A stretch of 64,000 nucleotides of DNA from an uncultured Christensenellaceae bacterium (GTDB lineage Bacteria; Bacillota; Clostridia; Christensenellales; Pumilibacteraceae): contig CAJUPB010000012.1 of NCBI GenBank assembly GCA_910588155.1, positions 11,356-75,355 on the forward strand. Reading direction: 5' to 3'. Position numbers and translations under genes: made by a program. The notes under the pieces are model-generated. The model was not told the origin of the DNA. It searched no databases and saw nothing but the letters and a program-made list of their open reading frames with translations. This document shows, in pieces, positions 41,837-50,333 of the stretch; positions within the stretch are counted from its first letter, which is position 1, and each line of letters opens with the position of its first letter.

Positions 41837-41845
41837 GAGAGAAAA

Positions 41846-42430
41846 TTGAAACAGCCCGAGAGCATAGCCAAACTCATAAATAAGTTCGCAAAGCTCGGCG
41901 GAGTGGGGTATAAGACCGCGCAACGCTATGCATATGCGATTGTGGAGATGTCGGAAGCGGAAGCCGCGGAATTTGCCGAGGCGATTTACGACGTCAAAAG
42001 AAACGTCCGCTATTGCGCCGAGTGCGGAAACTTTTCCGAAACCGAAATTTGCGAGATATGCCGAATGCGCGATAAATCCGTAGTTTGCGTGGTGGCGCAA
42101 CCGAAAGACGTCGCCGCGGTGGAAAAGACGGGCGCGTTTACGGGAGTATACCACGTCTTGCACGGCACGTTGAGTCCGCTGGAAGGCAGAGGCGCGGACG
42201 ATATCAGAGTCAAAGAGCTATTGAAACGTCTCGGCGGAGTGGAAGAAGTCATCATCGCGACCAATCCCGACGTCGAGGGCGAAGCGACGGCTATGTATAT
42301 CGCAAAATTATTGAAACCGCTCGGAGTCAGAGTCACACGTCCGGCGCAGGGCATATCTATGGGAAGCGATATAGAGTATGCCGACGAGGTAACGCTCTCC
42401 CGCGCAATCGAAAGCCGCACCGAATTATAA
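41846..42430 (+). CDS. recR: Recombination protein RecR
   Basis: RecR helps RecO and RecF load RecA at DNA gaps and breaks. The 194-residue protein has the helix-hairpin-helix LGGVGYKTAQRYA, the C4 zinc finger CAECGNFSETEICEIC, and the Toprim domain with VVAQPKDVAAVEKTGAFTGVYHVL and IIATNPDVEGEATAMYIA. The start is TTG 41846, after AGGAGAGAA, which begins at the stop of ybaB; no ATG is near. It ends the dnaX-ybaB-recR operon. No clear terminator follows before the tRNA promoters. Confidence 0.95.
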   Translation: MKQPESIAKLINKFAKLGGVGYKTAQRYAYAIVEMSEAEAAEFAEAIYDVKRNVRYCAECGNFSETEICEICRMRDKSVVCVVAQPKDVAAVEKTGAFTGVYHVLHGTLSPLEGRGADDIRVKELLKRLGGVEEVIIATNPDVEGEATAMYIAKLLKPLGVRVTRPAQGISMGSDIEYADEVTLSRAIESRTEL

Positions 42431-42581
42431 AAATCGAATAATATCATATATTCATAATCAGCGAGCAGAGGAAATATTTCCGAAATTTTTCAAGATAACA
42501 TAAATGCGTGGTATGAGATATTGAATATAATTTCGTCAATAAACGCCAACGCGGCATAAGTGTAATTTTTTGTCGAAACTG

Positions 42582-42673
42582 TTGAATTATATTGAAAAAG
42601 GTTGTTATAATCAGCTTCTTTTCCCCAATTGAGCGGAAAAGTGTTTGACATTGCGCATAAAAGATGTTATAAT
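42582..42673 (+). promoter_or_regulatory. Tandem promoters of the initiator tRNA gene
   Basis: The upstream promoter is TTGAAT (42582-42587), 18 bases, TATAAT (42606-42611). The main one is TTGACA (42645-42650), 17 bases, TATAAT (42668-42673). The rest of the 276-base gap after recR shows only AT-rich sequence and a small palindrome GGAAATATTTCC. Confidence 0.8.
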
Positions 42674-42706
42674 ATAGGAAACTTTCAAGAGAGAAAGTTC
42701 GTATAG

Positions 42707-42783
42707 CGCGGGGTGTAGCAATAGGTTAGCTTTTCGGGCTCATAACCCGAAGGTTGGAGGTTCGAACCCTTCCCCCGCAACCA
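42707..42783 (+). tRNA. Initiator tRNA-Met (CAT)
   Basis: A complete 77-base cloverleaf with anticodon CAT and an encoded CCA end. It is the initiator form: base 1 is C opposite A72, an unpaired first acceptor position that Met-tRNA formyltransferase needs, and the anticodon stem has three consecutive G-C pairs (CGGGCTCATAACCCG). The T-arm is GGAGGTTCGAACCCTTC. Confidence 0.97.
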
Positions 42784-42788
42784 AACAT

Positions 42789-42820
42789 AAAAAGAGCGAC
42801 TCGAAAAAGCCGCTCTTTTT
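42789..42820. terminator. Terminator after the initiator tRNA, also serving the convergent ECF gene
   Basis: AAAAAGAGCG (42789-42798) pairs with CGCTCTTTTT (42811-42820) around a 12-base loop, with A and T tails on both strands. Confidence 0.9.
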
Positions 42821-42832
42821 ATATTATTTGAT

Positions 42833-43456
42833 TTATATTTCGGAAATTATTTTAAGTCGTTTCAAGACGGGCAACAGCGCGCCCACGATAACCAGATTCA
42901 GAGTTATTACAATCGGTTGCGGCCAACGTGTTGCAAGCATTGCAAAAAACGGAACTTCTCCCATAGTATTCAGCGACAGCCCCAAAGTCGTTATGCCCAA
43001 AGTGCAAACCAGCATAGAAACAACGGTGCCTATGACAATTTTCAAAAACAGATTTTTTATCGGAATATACTTGACCGCAAGACCGATAAAAAGCGGAAAT
43101 AACGTATTCGATATCACGAGCAGGGGAAGTATTCCGCCCGTTGTGGGCAATAAGAATGTGCCCAATACGTCGGAAAGAAATCCGACTGCCATACCGCCCA
43201 ACGGTCCGAGTATGACTGCGGACAGAATCCAGGCAATATAGATGAAACTCAATTTCAGGTTGAACAGCATCAGCGCGCCGCCCCAAATTTGACCCACGAG
43301 TTTCAGTATCAGCGCAAGCGCGGTCAGCGCGGCTGTGTAAGTCAATCCTCTTGTGTACGATAGTGCGGGTTTCTTTTTGAGGCTATTGCAATCATTCGGA
43401 GTTGCAATTTCCTGTTGAGAAACCCTCGGTTTTTTTACCTCGGTGTTACTTCTCAA
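42833..43456 (-). CDS. ECF transporter substrate-binding S component, folate-type
   Basis: A 207-residue membrane protein of the ECF-transporter S-component class, which binds a vitamin and works with a shared EcfA/A'/T energising module coded elsewhere. Six membrane helices follow a 30-residue soluble start; the segments LIGKLVGQIWGG-like LKLVGQIWGGALMLFNLKLSFIYIAW, then GPLGGMAVGFLSDVLGTFLLP, resemble folate-specific (FolT) members. The start is TTG at 43456, 11 bases after AAGGAG on the minus strand. Its promoter lies inside the end of the flippase gene. The leader is about 50 bases, too short for a tetrahydrofolate riboswitch. The folate assignment is moderate. Confidence 0.75.
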   Translation of the reverse strand: MRSNTEVKKPRVSQQEIATPNDCNSLKKKPALSYTRGLTYTAALTALALILKLVGQIWGGALMLFNLKLSFIYIAWILSAVILGPLGGMAVGFLSDVLGTFLLPTTGGILPLLVISNTLFPLFIGLAVKYIPIKNLFLKIVIGTVVSMLVCTLGITTLGLSLNTMGEVPFFAMLATRWPQPIVITLNLVIVGALLPVLKRLKIISEI

Positions 43457-43513
43457 TGTCGGGCGTTCTCCTTTTGAATTTTATTGCCGCCGAAACGGCA
43501 AAAAGTAGCTATA

Positions 43514-43542
43514 TTATACTATGCCCGACGTGTTTTTGCAAC
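43514..43542 (-). promoter_or_regulatory. Promoter of the ECF S component
   Basis: On the minus strand TTGCAA (43542-43537) and TATAAT (43519-43514) are 17 bases apart. The -35 box lies within the last codons of the flippase gene. Confidence 0.75.
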
Positions 43543-45048
43543 GGTTTTTGCCTTCTTTTTCGAAACTTTTTCTTTTTTTCTTACGAACATACTCAAATCG
43601 AAAGTTGCGAATATAAGGTTTAAACCAATCATAAATACGAGCGACACGCCGCCCGCCACGGCTATTCTGAAAAATGCGGGCAGCGCAAAGCAGAGAGCAT
43701 ACAGCCAGCGATTCAACAGTATGGCGGGGAATATCAGACATACGGACTTGACAAGCGCGGGAATAAACGACAGCTTTATCTGCGTTTTACGCTTTATGTC
43801 TATTATGTCGAGGACGGACGACAGCGTGAGGTTGACGCCCATAGCTATCGACAGAATGTTGACGTTGAAATTGTTTCGGAACAGAAAGAGTATGGCAAAC
43901 AAAACTGCGCTTCCTATAAGATAGTTTATCAGACTTTTGATTTCGAGGTCGAGGGAGTTCATCATAGAAGAGGTTATGCTTTCCACGGCTATCGGAATCA
44001 AAAGCCACGCAGAGAAAGAGAGAAAGCGCCCCGATTCCGCGCTGTTATATACGAATAGGCCTATCGCTTCGCCAAGTTCGAAGAATGTCGGTACAAACAA
44101 TGCGGACAGCGTTATGGAAAAAGAAATTGCGTTTTCAATCTGGCGTTTGACGGACTCTTTGTCGCCGTTGGCTTTTGCGGTGGAAAGAGTGGGTATCATA
44201 ACGAACGCCAGTGAACCGATGACGGTTATCGGAATATACAAAAGCGGCATAGCCATTCCTATGGATGCGCCGTATGCGCTCATAGCCTGCGCTATGCTCA
44301 TACCGCTCGATATCAGAAGTTGCGGAACGATAAGCGCAATCAGCGAATTCAGGATACTTCCGGAAGTTTTGACGGCGGTAATCGGAAGGGCGGATTTAAT
44401 CAGTGCCGCAAATTGTCCTTTCGGCGGCGACAGTTTGCCTTTAAGCGCAAAGTATCCGATTATACAGCTCAAACAACTCAACGCACAGCCCAAAAGCATA
44501 GCGAATGCCGTGCTTTTCATTTTGTCGAAGCCGAGAGAGAACGCTATGATGCATACGCCTATGCGTATGACCTGTTCCACAACCTCGACTACGGAAACGA
44601 GAGTGTATCGTTCGTTTCCCCACAGATTGCCGCGCAGGGCGGCATACACCGCGGAAAAGCAAGAGCCCGGCAGCATTATGAGCAAAAGCGTCATAGATTC
44701 TTTTGCCGCAAACAGACCGCCGAGAATGTCTTTCAAAAGAAAGCAAACCAGACAGACCGCCACCGATACCGAAACGCCGGTTATCATAGCGGCGGAAGCA
44801 AGCGATTGCGCCGATTTGAATTTCTTTTCCGCGACGTATTTTGCCGTCAACTTGCTTACGACGAGAGGTATGCCGCTCGTCACCAAACCCAAAAGCACGT
44901 AAAATACGGAAAGCGAAACTTGATATACTCCGAGAGATACCGAGCCGAGCTGTCGGGAGAGATATATTTTGAATACAAAGCCTATCGTTCTTTCCAAAAC
45001 GGTAAATGCGGAGAGGGTAAAGACCGCCTTTATGATACCTTTTTTCAT
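43519..45048 (-). CDS. SpoVB-like lipid/polysaccharide flippase (MOP superfamily)
   Basis: A 509-residue protein with about 14 membrane helices, of the MOP flippase superfamily (polysaccharide exporter, SpoVB/MurJ branch). Such proteins move lipid-linked sugars across the membrane; SpoVB takes part in spore cortex synthesis. Family-like segments are FTVLERTIGFVFKIYLSRQLG at the start, GIPLVVSKLTAKYVAEKK, and IPTLSTAKANGDKESVKRQIENAI. A basic tail (FVRKKEKVSKKKAKTVAKTRR) is cytoplasmic. On the minus strand no ribosome site precedes the ATG; the upstream sequence is only A and T. A spore role is likely given the many other spore genes in the window, but a general cell-wall role is possible. Confidence 0.85.
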   Translation of the reverse strand: MKKGIIKAVFTLSAFTVLERTIGFVFKIYLSRQLGSVSLGVYQVSLSVFYVLLGLVTSGIPLVVSKLTAKYVAEKKFKSAQSLASAAMITGVSVSVAVCLVCFLLKDILGGLFAAKESMTLLLIMLPGSCFSAVYAALRGNLWGNERYTLVSVVEVVEQVIRIGVCIIAFSLGFDKMKSTAFAMLLGCALSCLSCIIGYFALKGKLSPPKGQFAALIKSALPITAVKTSGSILNSLIALIVPQLLISSGMSIAQAMSAYGASIGMAMPLLYIPITVIGSLAFVMIPTLSTAKANGDKESVKRQIENAISFSITLSALFVPTFFELGEAIGLFVYNSAESGRFLSFSAWLLIPIAVESITSSMMNSLDLEIKSLINYLIGSAVLFAILFLFRNNFNVNILSIAMGVNLTLSSVLDIIDIKRKTQIKLSFIPALVKSVCLIFPAILLNRWLYALCFALPAFFRIAVAGGVSLVFMIGLNLIFATFDLSMFVRKKEKVSKKKAKTVAKTRRA

Positions 45049-45204
45049 AATAATAATTTATTTGTCTGATTCTCGCAGTAGAACGAAAAAAGTCGAATTT
45101 TCGGACAAAATCGCAAAAGCAATCATAAAAACATAATGAGGTTTTCAAAGTTGTTTGACATTTTTGCACATAATTATCACATAAATGTTTTTATACTAAA
45201 ACAG

Positions 45205-45233
45205 TTGAAAAATGCGCGTTTTTCTGCTATAAT
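45205..45233 (+). promoter_or_regulatory. Promoter of the transglutaminase lipoprotein, start site at or near the ATG
   Basis: TTGAAA (45205-45210) and TATAAT (45228-45233), 17 bases apart, with only 6 bases to the ATG at 45240. Confidence 0.82.
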
Positions 45234-45239
45234 TCGAGT

Positions 45240-47945
45240 ATGATGAAAGTCGATAAAAAAAGAGCGACGTATATGCCGCTTATAACGCTGTTAATCGCGG
45301 TACTCGTATTGCCCGCTTTATCGGGCTGTTTTTCGGGTTGCTTCGGTTTGTCGCTGACTTCCATATCGTTCAAACAAGAACAAATAAATTTGAATATCGG
45401 CGACGTGTATACCGTCACCGCATCTGCGCTGGATTTCGAGCCGGCTCTTGCTTCGAACAAGGATTTTACGTTGGAAAGCCAAGATTTTGACGTCGTGGAA
45501 GTCGTCGGAAGACAGATAACCGCAATCGGAGCGGGCAAAGCAACCGTAACGGCGGTTGCCGACGCAAACCCGAGCATTCGCGCGCAAATAATCGTAAACG
45601 TCGGATATCCTACACCCACGGTTCTGACACTTAATACAATAGGGGACACTGCGCAGTATGTCGGCGAAGTTACCTCCGTGAAATTCGAAGTTGCGGCAGA
45701 CGTCGAAATAGACCCCGAAAGCCGTTTTATATGGACGATTGACGGCGAGCGCGACCCCGAAAACGAGTCGGCGGTTTACGAGTTTACTCCCGCGAATCGG
45801 GCGGGCGAGCATTTGATAGAAGCCGAGCTCGGGGACTGCAAAGCGCAAAGCTGCATTAAAGTGTTCACGAAGAGGATAGAAAATGCCGAAGCGAGCGCAA
45901 CGGGCGCATTCGAACAGGACAACGATTATACGGCGGTAAATATTTCCGTGACGTATTCGGCTGTCGACGGCGACCCCGAACCTTTTATGGATTATTATGT
46001 AAACGGCAAACTTTGTCACAGCGGTTCCGACAATTTCGATTTCACGCCGGAAACCGCGGGAATATATACCGTTACTGTAAAACTCAACGACGAAACCGTG
46101 CTCATAAACGGCGAAAGCGAGCTTGTGATTACCGCAAAGGGCAGCGTTACGCCGACGGGAGTCAAGGTTTCGTATAACAACGTATATCCGAATATTATCG
46201 TGACTTGGAATTGTCCGCATAACGACAATATGAATTACGGACTCAAAATAGAAAAAATCGTCGGGGGCAACGTTTCGCAGGTTTCGGAAAATATCACTTC
46301 GACGAACGTTTCGGCGAAAAAGTATTTCGACGGTACCAGCGTCAATCTGGGCGAGCTTATCGACATAACTTCTTCGGCATACAGGATAAGCGTTCGTTCT
46401 CTCGGCGACAACGGCATATACTCTCAATCGTCGTACAGCGACGGCGTTATCGTGAATAAGATAGATTCGAGCGCGGTATCGGCATTGAACAATAAAGTTC
46501 TCGGCTCTTCCATCGACCATTACATCGTGGGCGACGACGAATTCAACGAGCTTTACGCATATTATATGGCATTCAGAAAAACCGCATCAAAAGTTCAGTT
46601 TACGGTGTATATGGCATATACACCCGCACATAAGGCTTACAGCGGTGCAGGAGAGTCCTCTCTTTTGGGCAATGCATTCAATTACGGCGCGACCACCGGT
46701 TACTACGACATAGAACCGCCCAAGGTAAACGGAAGAACAGTTTATTCGGTTCGCGCGGGGGACGTTATGACGGTGACGGTCGGTTGCGACAATACCGTGG
46801 TCCCGAGCATTGCGGGCGATTATTCGCAGACCGTAAGACAATACGACGCTTTGGAACCTCACACCGCGACGGCGCTCGGCAAGAGTCTGACGAGAGACTC
46901 GACCCACGAGTTTGTCACGGATACTTATACCAAAGCGGAAGCGGTAACCACTTCGGAAGAACTGTTTCGTACGGTGGAATACGGCGTGCGTCCCGTTCCT
47001 ACGAGAGGTTCGGCGGCGGAGAGATTGTATTCTTTTGCGAAAAGACTGCTTATCGAAATAAATTCCGACGATATGACCGACGCCGAAAAGGTGCACAGCA
47101 TATACGATTGGATTATGTGGAACGTTCAGTACGACCATTCGGCAGTAAACGTAAGCAAAGAAACGGACAGCGCGAAATACAATGCCTATTGGTTGGAAGG
47201 CGTGTTGACGACGACAAACGCATATGCCGTTTGCGACGGTATGAGCAAAGCAATGTCGCTGTTATGCAATATGGAGGGAATACCCGCATACCGTGTCACG
47301 GGCACGGCGGGGCCGTCCGTTGCGGGATTGACGAGAGCGGAAGCATTGCTGGTCAAACAGGAACAATGGGGCGGTCACGCCTGGGTTAAGGTCAAAGTGG
47401 ACGGAGATTGGTACGTCTGCGACCCGACCTGGGGAGATTCTACGGCGGAAATAGGGTCGGGATTTTCCAAAGCGGTGTACGAAATGGCTTGGCACGACCA
47501 CTTGCTGGTTTCCGACTCCGACATAGCATACACGCACGAATACGACCATACTACGAATAATCCCGTAACCGCTGCGGAAAGTTACAATATTTACGATAAA
47601 ATGGAATTGGTTTATGCGGATTCGAGCGGAACGCAAAAGAGCGTCGACACCTATATCGACGCGGGCGGCAGCGCGATGGACAGAGAACTCCGCGAAATCG
47701 CCGACTATATTTCATACAGTGCAGACATTGCTAAAAAGAGCATTACCATTATGGGAAGTACGAAATCGAGATTGTATTTCGGCGTCGAATTGGTGGCTTC
47801 GGACAGATATATGAGCGCTTTCCGTACGACGATGAAATCGCTGACCAATCCGTTGAAAATGCGCCTTTACGAAAACGGATACCGTTCCGTAGACATATTG
47901 ATGTTCGATTCTGCGGACAGCATAATGGTCACGGTCAGATTATAA
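45240..47945 (+). CDS. Large lipoprotein with Ig-like domains and a transglutaminase-like domain
   Basis: A 901-residue surface protein. The N-terminal 30 residues are a signal peptide with lipobox LPALSGC, so the protein is probably anchored to the outer face of the membrane. A Big_2-like Ig domain follows (LNIGDVYTVTASALDFEP...GAGKATVTAVADANPSI), then further beta domains including one like fibronectin III (about 290-400). The transglutaminase-like core at about 610-760 has a full triad: C665 in AYAVCDGMSKAMSLLC, H713 in WGGHAWVKVKVDG and D728 in WYVCDPTWGDS. Such enzymes can cut or crosslink peptides at the cell surface. The ATG pair at 45240/45243 has no ribosome site. It is a single-gene unit ending at a strong terminator. 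Confidence 0.88.
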   Translation: MMKVDKKRATYMPLITLLIAVLVLPALSGCFSGCFGLSLTSISFKQEQINLNIGDVYTVTASALDFEPALASNKDFTLESQDFDVVEVVGRQITAIGAGKATVTAVADANPSIRAQIIVNVGYPTPTVLTLNTIGDTAQYVGEVTSVKFEVAADVEIDPESRFIWTIDGERDPENESAVYEFTPANRAGEHLIEAELGDCKAQSCIKVFTKRIENAEASATGAFEQDNDYTAVNISVTYSAVDGDPEPFMDYYVNGKLCHSGSDNFDFTPETAGIYTVTVKLNDETVLINGESELVITAKGSVTPTGVKVSYNNVYPNIIVTWNCPHNDNMNYGLKIEKIVGGNVSQVSENITSTNVSAKKYFDGTSVNLGELIDITSSAYRISVRSLGDNGIYSQSSYSDGVIVNKIDSSAVSALNNKVLGSSIDHYIVGDDEFNELYAYYMAFRKTASKVQFTVYMAYTPAHKAYSGAGESSLLGNAFNYGATTGYYDIEPPKVNGRTVYSVRAGDVMTVTVGCDNTVVPSIAGDYSQTVRQYDALEPHTATALGKSLTRDSTHEFVTDTYTKAEAVTTSEELFRTVEYGVRPVPTRGSAAERLYSFAKRLLIEINSDDMTDAEKVHSIYDWIMWNVQYDHSAVNVSKETDSAKYNAYWLEGVLTTTNAYAVCDGMSKAMSLLCNMEGIPAYRVTGTAGPSVAGLTRAEALLVKQEQWGGHAWVKVKVDGDWYVCDPTWGDSTAEIGSGFSKAVYEMAWHDHLLVSDSDIAYTHEYDHTTNNPVTAAESYNIYDKMELVYADSSGTQKSVDTYIDAGGSAMDRELREIADYISYSADIAKKSITIMGSTKSRLYFGVELVASDRYMSAFRTTMKSLTNPLKMRLYENGYRSVDILMFDSADSIMVTVRL

Positions 47946-48026
47946 CGAAAAAAGCAAGCTCGTAAAGCGCACTTCCCATAGGGAATTAAAAACTGAATTT
48001 TTAAGAGCTGCACTTTCAAGCGAGAC

Positions 48027-48063
48027 AAAAGGCTCTTGGACAAATAGTTCAAGAGCCTTTTTG
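48027..48063. terminator. Terminator between the transglutaminase lipoprotein and the HxlR gene
   Basis: AAAAGGCTCTTG pairs with CAAGAGCCTTTT around an 11-base loop, flanked by A and T runs; it can serve both converging genes. Confidence 0.9.
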
Positions 48064-48070
48064 TGTATAG

Positions 48071-48466
48071 CTACTGATTAAGCAATTCTTTGATTTGTTC
48101 TTCCGAATACGGGCTTACATAATCGGGAGCACACAAATGTGTTTGACTCCACATCATCATTTGCGTTAAGACGGGAACAAAACTTTTACCTAGTTCGGTC
48201 AAGGTATATTCTACGTGCGGCGGAACTTCTTTGTAAATCTCGCGATGGATAAAACCGTCATCTTCTAATTCTCGCAACTGCTTTGTAAGAGTAGATTGTG
48301 TGATGCCGTCAATTCTTCTCAATAGTTCACCAAATCGTTGCACCTTACTAACAGCTATATACCACAAAATAAGGAACTTCCATTTTCCGCTTAAAACGGA
48401 TTGCAATGTACTCATCGGTACACATCGTGCCATAACTTCTCTTTTTCTGAATTTGTTGTCTGTCAT
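48071..48466 (-). CDS. HxlR-family winged-helix transcription regulator
   Basis: A 131-residue regulator of the HxlR family, dimeric winged-helix proteins that often sense reactive or electrophilic compounds. Typical parts are LQSVLSGKWKFLILWYIA, VQRFGELLRRIDGITQSTLTKQLRELEDDGFIHREIY and EYTLTELGKSFVPVL. One Cys near the N-terminus (residue 15, ARCVPMS) corresponds in position to the sensory Cys of redox-sensing members. It is divergent from the radical SAM gene with a 150-base gap that holds a palindrome. Codon use here is more A+T-rich than the flanking genes, as in the whole 48-52 kb region. Confidence 0.92.
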   Translation of the reverse strand: MTDNKFRKREVMARCVPMSTLQSVLSGKWKFLILWYIAVSKVQRFGELLRRIDGITQSTLTKQLRELEDDGFIHREIYKEVPPHVEYTLTELGKSFVPVLTQMMMWSQTHLCAPDYVSPYSEEQIKELLNQ

Positions 48467-48519
48467 AGTGAACCTCGTTATTTATTATAGCGAATTTTCA
48501 AAGTTAAGTCAAACGCCAT

Positions 48520-48537
48520 AGTATCATTTTTGATACT
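48520..48537. promoter_or_regulatory. Palindromic operator between HxlR and radical SAM genes
   Basis: AGTATCA-TTTT-TGATACT is a perfect 7+7 palindrome midway between the divergent genes, of the GTATCA/TGATAC kind bound by HxlR-type regulators. It probably controls both genes. Confidence 0.7.
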
Positions 48538-48616
48538 ACTACTAAATAAAGACAGTACTTGAATTAGAAAACTATTAGGATTTATAATAGAAGAAAAACA
48601 AAGGACGGTTTTTATT

Positions 48617-49501
48617 ATGCACTATACAGGTACGGTTTGGCGTCCGCCTTACGAAGCGTGGTCAGCCCTATTGCAAGTTACGGCAGGTTGCACACATCAT
48701 CAATGTAAGTTCTGCACTTTATATGACGATGTTCCGTTCAAGTTCCGTATGTCATCTATGGACGAAATCAAAGATGATTTGAAAGAATTGTATCGCTATA
48801 CACCCGATGTAACGAGAGTGTTTTTAGTCGGGGCAAATCCTTTTGTGCTTTCTTCCGAAAAGCTGCGAAATATTTCGTATATGGCAAAACAGTATCTCAA
48901 TCGACTGAAAACTATCGGCTGTTTTGCTCGAATAACCGATATTGCACCGAAAAGCACAGAAGAATTAAAACAACTGCGCAGTTGCGGCTATAACGGCATT
49001 ACTATCGGTGTAGAAACGGGCGATGACGAAACATTGACCTTTATGCACAAAGGCTATACATCTGCCGACATATTAGAACAATGCCGCAAGCTCGACGAAG
49101 CAGGAATCGAATATAACTTTTTCTATCTCACGGGCATTTGCGGTGAAGGTAAAAGCAAGCAAGGTGTTGAGAATACACTAAAAGTATTTAATGAGCTCAA
49201 CCCTAAAATCATCGGCGCGTCTATGCTTACCATTTACCCCGCTTCGGAATTATATACCGAAATACAAAAGGGAAATTGGGTGGAAGAAAGCGAAACGGAA
49301 AAATACGGCGAACTGAAAATGCTTATAAACGGTTTGTCGATTAAAACACACTTTGCCGCTTTGGGTGCGTCAAATGCAGTACAGTTGCACGGCAATCTTC
49401 CATCCGATAGAACAAAACTGGTTGCAATAATAGACGAAGTGATTAACCGCTTTGGCGAAAAAGAATTAAAAAGATATAGAAAGAACTTGAAACACCTTTA
49501 A
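48617..49501 (+). CDS. Radical SAM protein
   Basis: A 294-residue radical S-adenosylmethionine enzyme. The [4Fe-4S]-binding motif is GCTHHQCKFC, with C25, C30 and C33, spaced CX4CX2C instead of the classic CX3CX2C; this variant occurs in a related group of small radical SAM proteins. The barrel continues with RVFLVGANPFVLSSEKL, NGITIGVETGDDETL and a GxIxGxxE-like FFYLTGICGEGK. No C-terminal accessory cluster or B12-binding domain is seen. ACAAAGGACGG lies upstream of the ATG. The divergent HxlR regulator and shared operator suggest induction by a small molecule. Reaction unknown. Confidence 0.88.
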   Translation: MHYTGTVWRPPYEAWSALLQVTAGCTHHQCKFCTLYDDVPFKFRMSSMDEIKDDLKELYRYTPDVTRVFLVGANPFVLSSEKLRNISYMAKQYLNRLKTIGCFARITDIAPKSTEELKQLRSCGYNGITIGVETGDDETLTFMHKGYTSADILEQCRKLDEAGIEYNFFYLTGICGEGKSKQGVENTLKVFNELNPKIIGASMLTIYPASELYTEIQKGNWVEESETEKYGELKMLINGLSIKTHFAALGASNAVQLHGNLPSDRTKLVAIIDEVINRFGEKELKRYRKNLKHL

Positions 49502-49503
49502 CA

Positions 49504-49531
49504 AAAAAGCCGAGATTTGCTCTCGGCTTTT
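49504..49531 (+). terminator. Terminator of the radical SAM gene
   Basis: AAAAGCCGAGA pairs with TCTCGGCTTTT around a short TTTG-type loop and ends in a T run. The next 250 bases before the XRE gene hold no gene; a TATAAT at 49749 without a clear -35 is the only signal seen. Confidence 0.9.
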
Positions 49532-49783
49532 TGCGCTAACTTGAAATTTATAGTTAAATTGTGGAGTGTATTTGCAATTCTTTTTTGTCACACTTTGTTT
49601 ATCGCATTGCAAGAATTATAAGAACAAAAACGGATGCTCTTACGGTTCTGCACGGTAAACAAAAACATTATTCGTCCAATCTTAAAATTTGTCCTTTGCA
49701 TATTGCAAATTCGCTGTTTATGGGTAATCGTTTTCGATGATTTTATGATATAATTAAAATATCGGAAATAAGGAGCTACATCT

Positions 49784-50248
49784 ATGGATATGCAAAAAAT
49801 CGGCTCGTTTTTAGCTGAATTGCGGAAAGAAAAAAATTTGACGCAGGATGAACTTGGTGCGCAAATCGGAGTTACGAATAAAACTATCTCGCGCTGGGAA
49901 ACCGGCAGCTATTTACCGCCCGTCGAAATGCTGCAAACTCTTGGCGACACTTTCGGAGTAAGTATAAACGAAATATTGAACGGCGAACGGATAAGCGACG
50001 GAAACTATAAAGATATTTCGGAACAAAATATCAAATCCGCGCTGACAAAAAGCGATTCGGTAATAGCAAAACACAGAAAAATTATGAACTGGGTTATCGC
50101 TGTCGTTGTGGCTGCTTTATACGTAACGATTAGTCTTATAACTTTGAAATGGGAATATACCTGGATTATCTGGGCGGTTTACTGCGCGTATCGAACAGTC
50201 GAGAGTATAATAATTTACCGTCTGAACGTTCACATCAATTCAAAATAG
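49784..50248 (+). CDS. XRE-family regulator with C-terminal membrane segments
   Basis: A 154-residue protein with an N-terminal XRE helix-turn-helix (IGSFLAELRKEKNLTQDELGAQIGVTNKTISRWETGSYLPP, residues 6-46) and two membrane helices at the C-terminus (about 102-120 and 124-142). This layout is common in Firmicutes as a membrane-tethered regulator whose DNA binding may respond to the membrane state. AATAAGGAGCTACATCT precedes the ATG; a second ATG two codons later is possible. It lies in the A+T-rich accessory region, just before the Sel1-repeat gene, which has its own promoter. Confidence 0.88.
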   Translation: MDMQKIGSFLAELRKEKNLTQDELGAQIGVTNKTISRWETGSYLPPVEMLQTLGDTFGVSINEILNGERISDGNYKDISEQNIKSALTKSDSVIAKHRKIMNWVIAVVVAALYVTISLITLKWEYTWIIWAVYCAYRTVESIIIYRLNVHINSK

Positions 50249-50274
50249 ACATCTTCAATCTGCGTGCAGGTTAT

Positions 50275-50303
50275 TTGCTTTTTCTCATATTTAGTGCTAC
50301 AAT
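50275..50303 (+). promoter_or_regulatory. Promoter of the Sel1-repeat gene
   Basis: TTGCTT (50275-50280) and TACAAT (50298-50303), 17 bases apart, about 30 bases before the ATG. Confidence 0.72.
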
Positions 50304-50333
50304 GTAGAATATATGATTAACAAGGAGTCAAAA

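Noticed and set aside
43457..43518. Tetrahydrofolate riboswitch before the folate-type ECF component
   Set aside because: The 5' leader is about 50 bases, about half the length that riboswitch needs, and its conserved core is absent.
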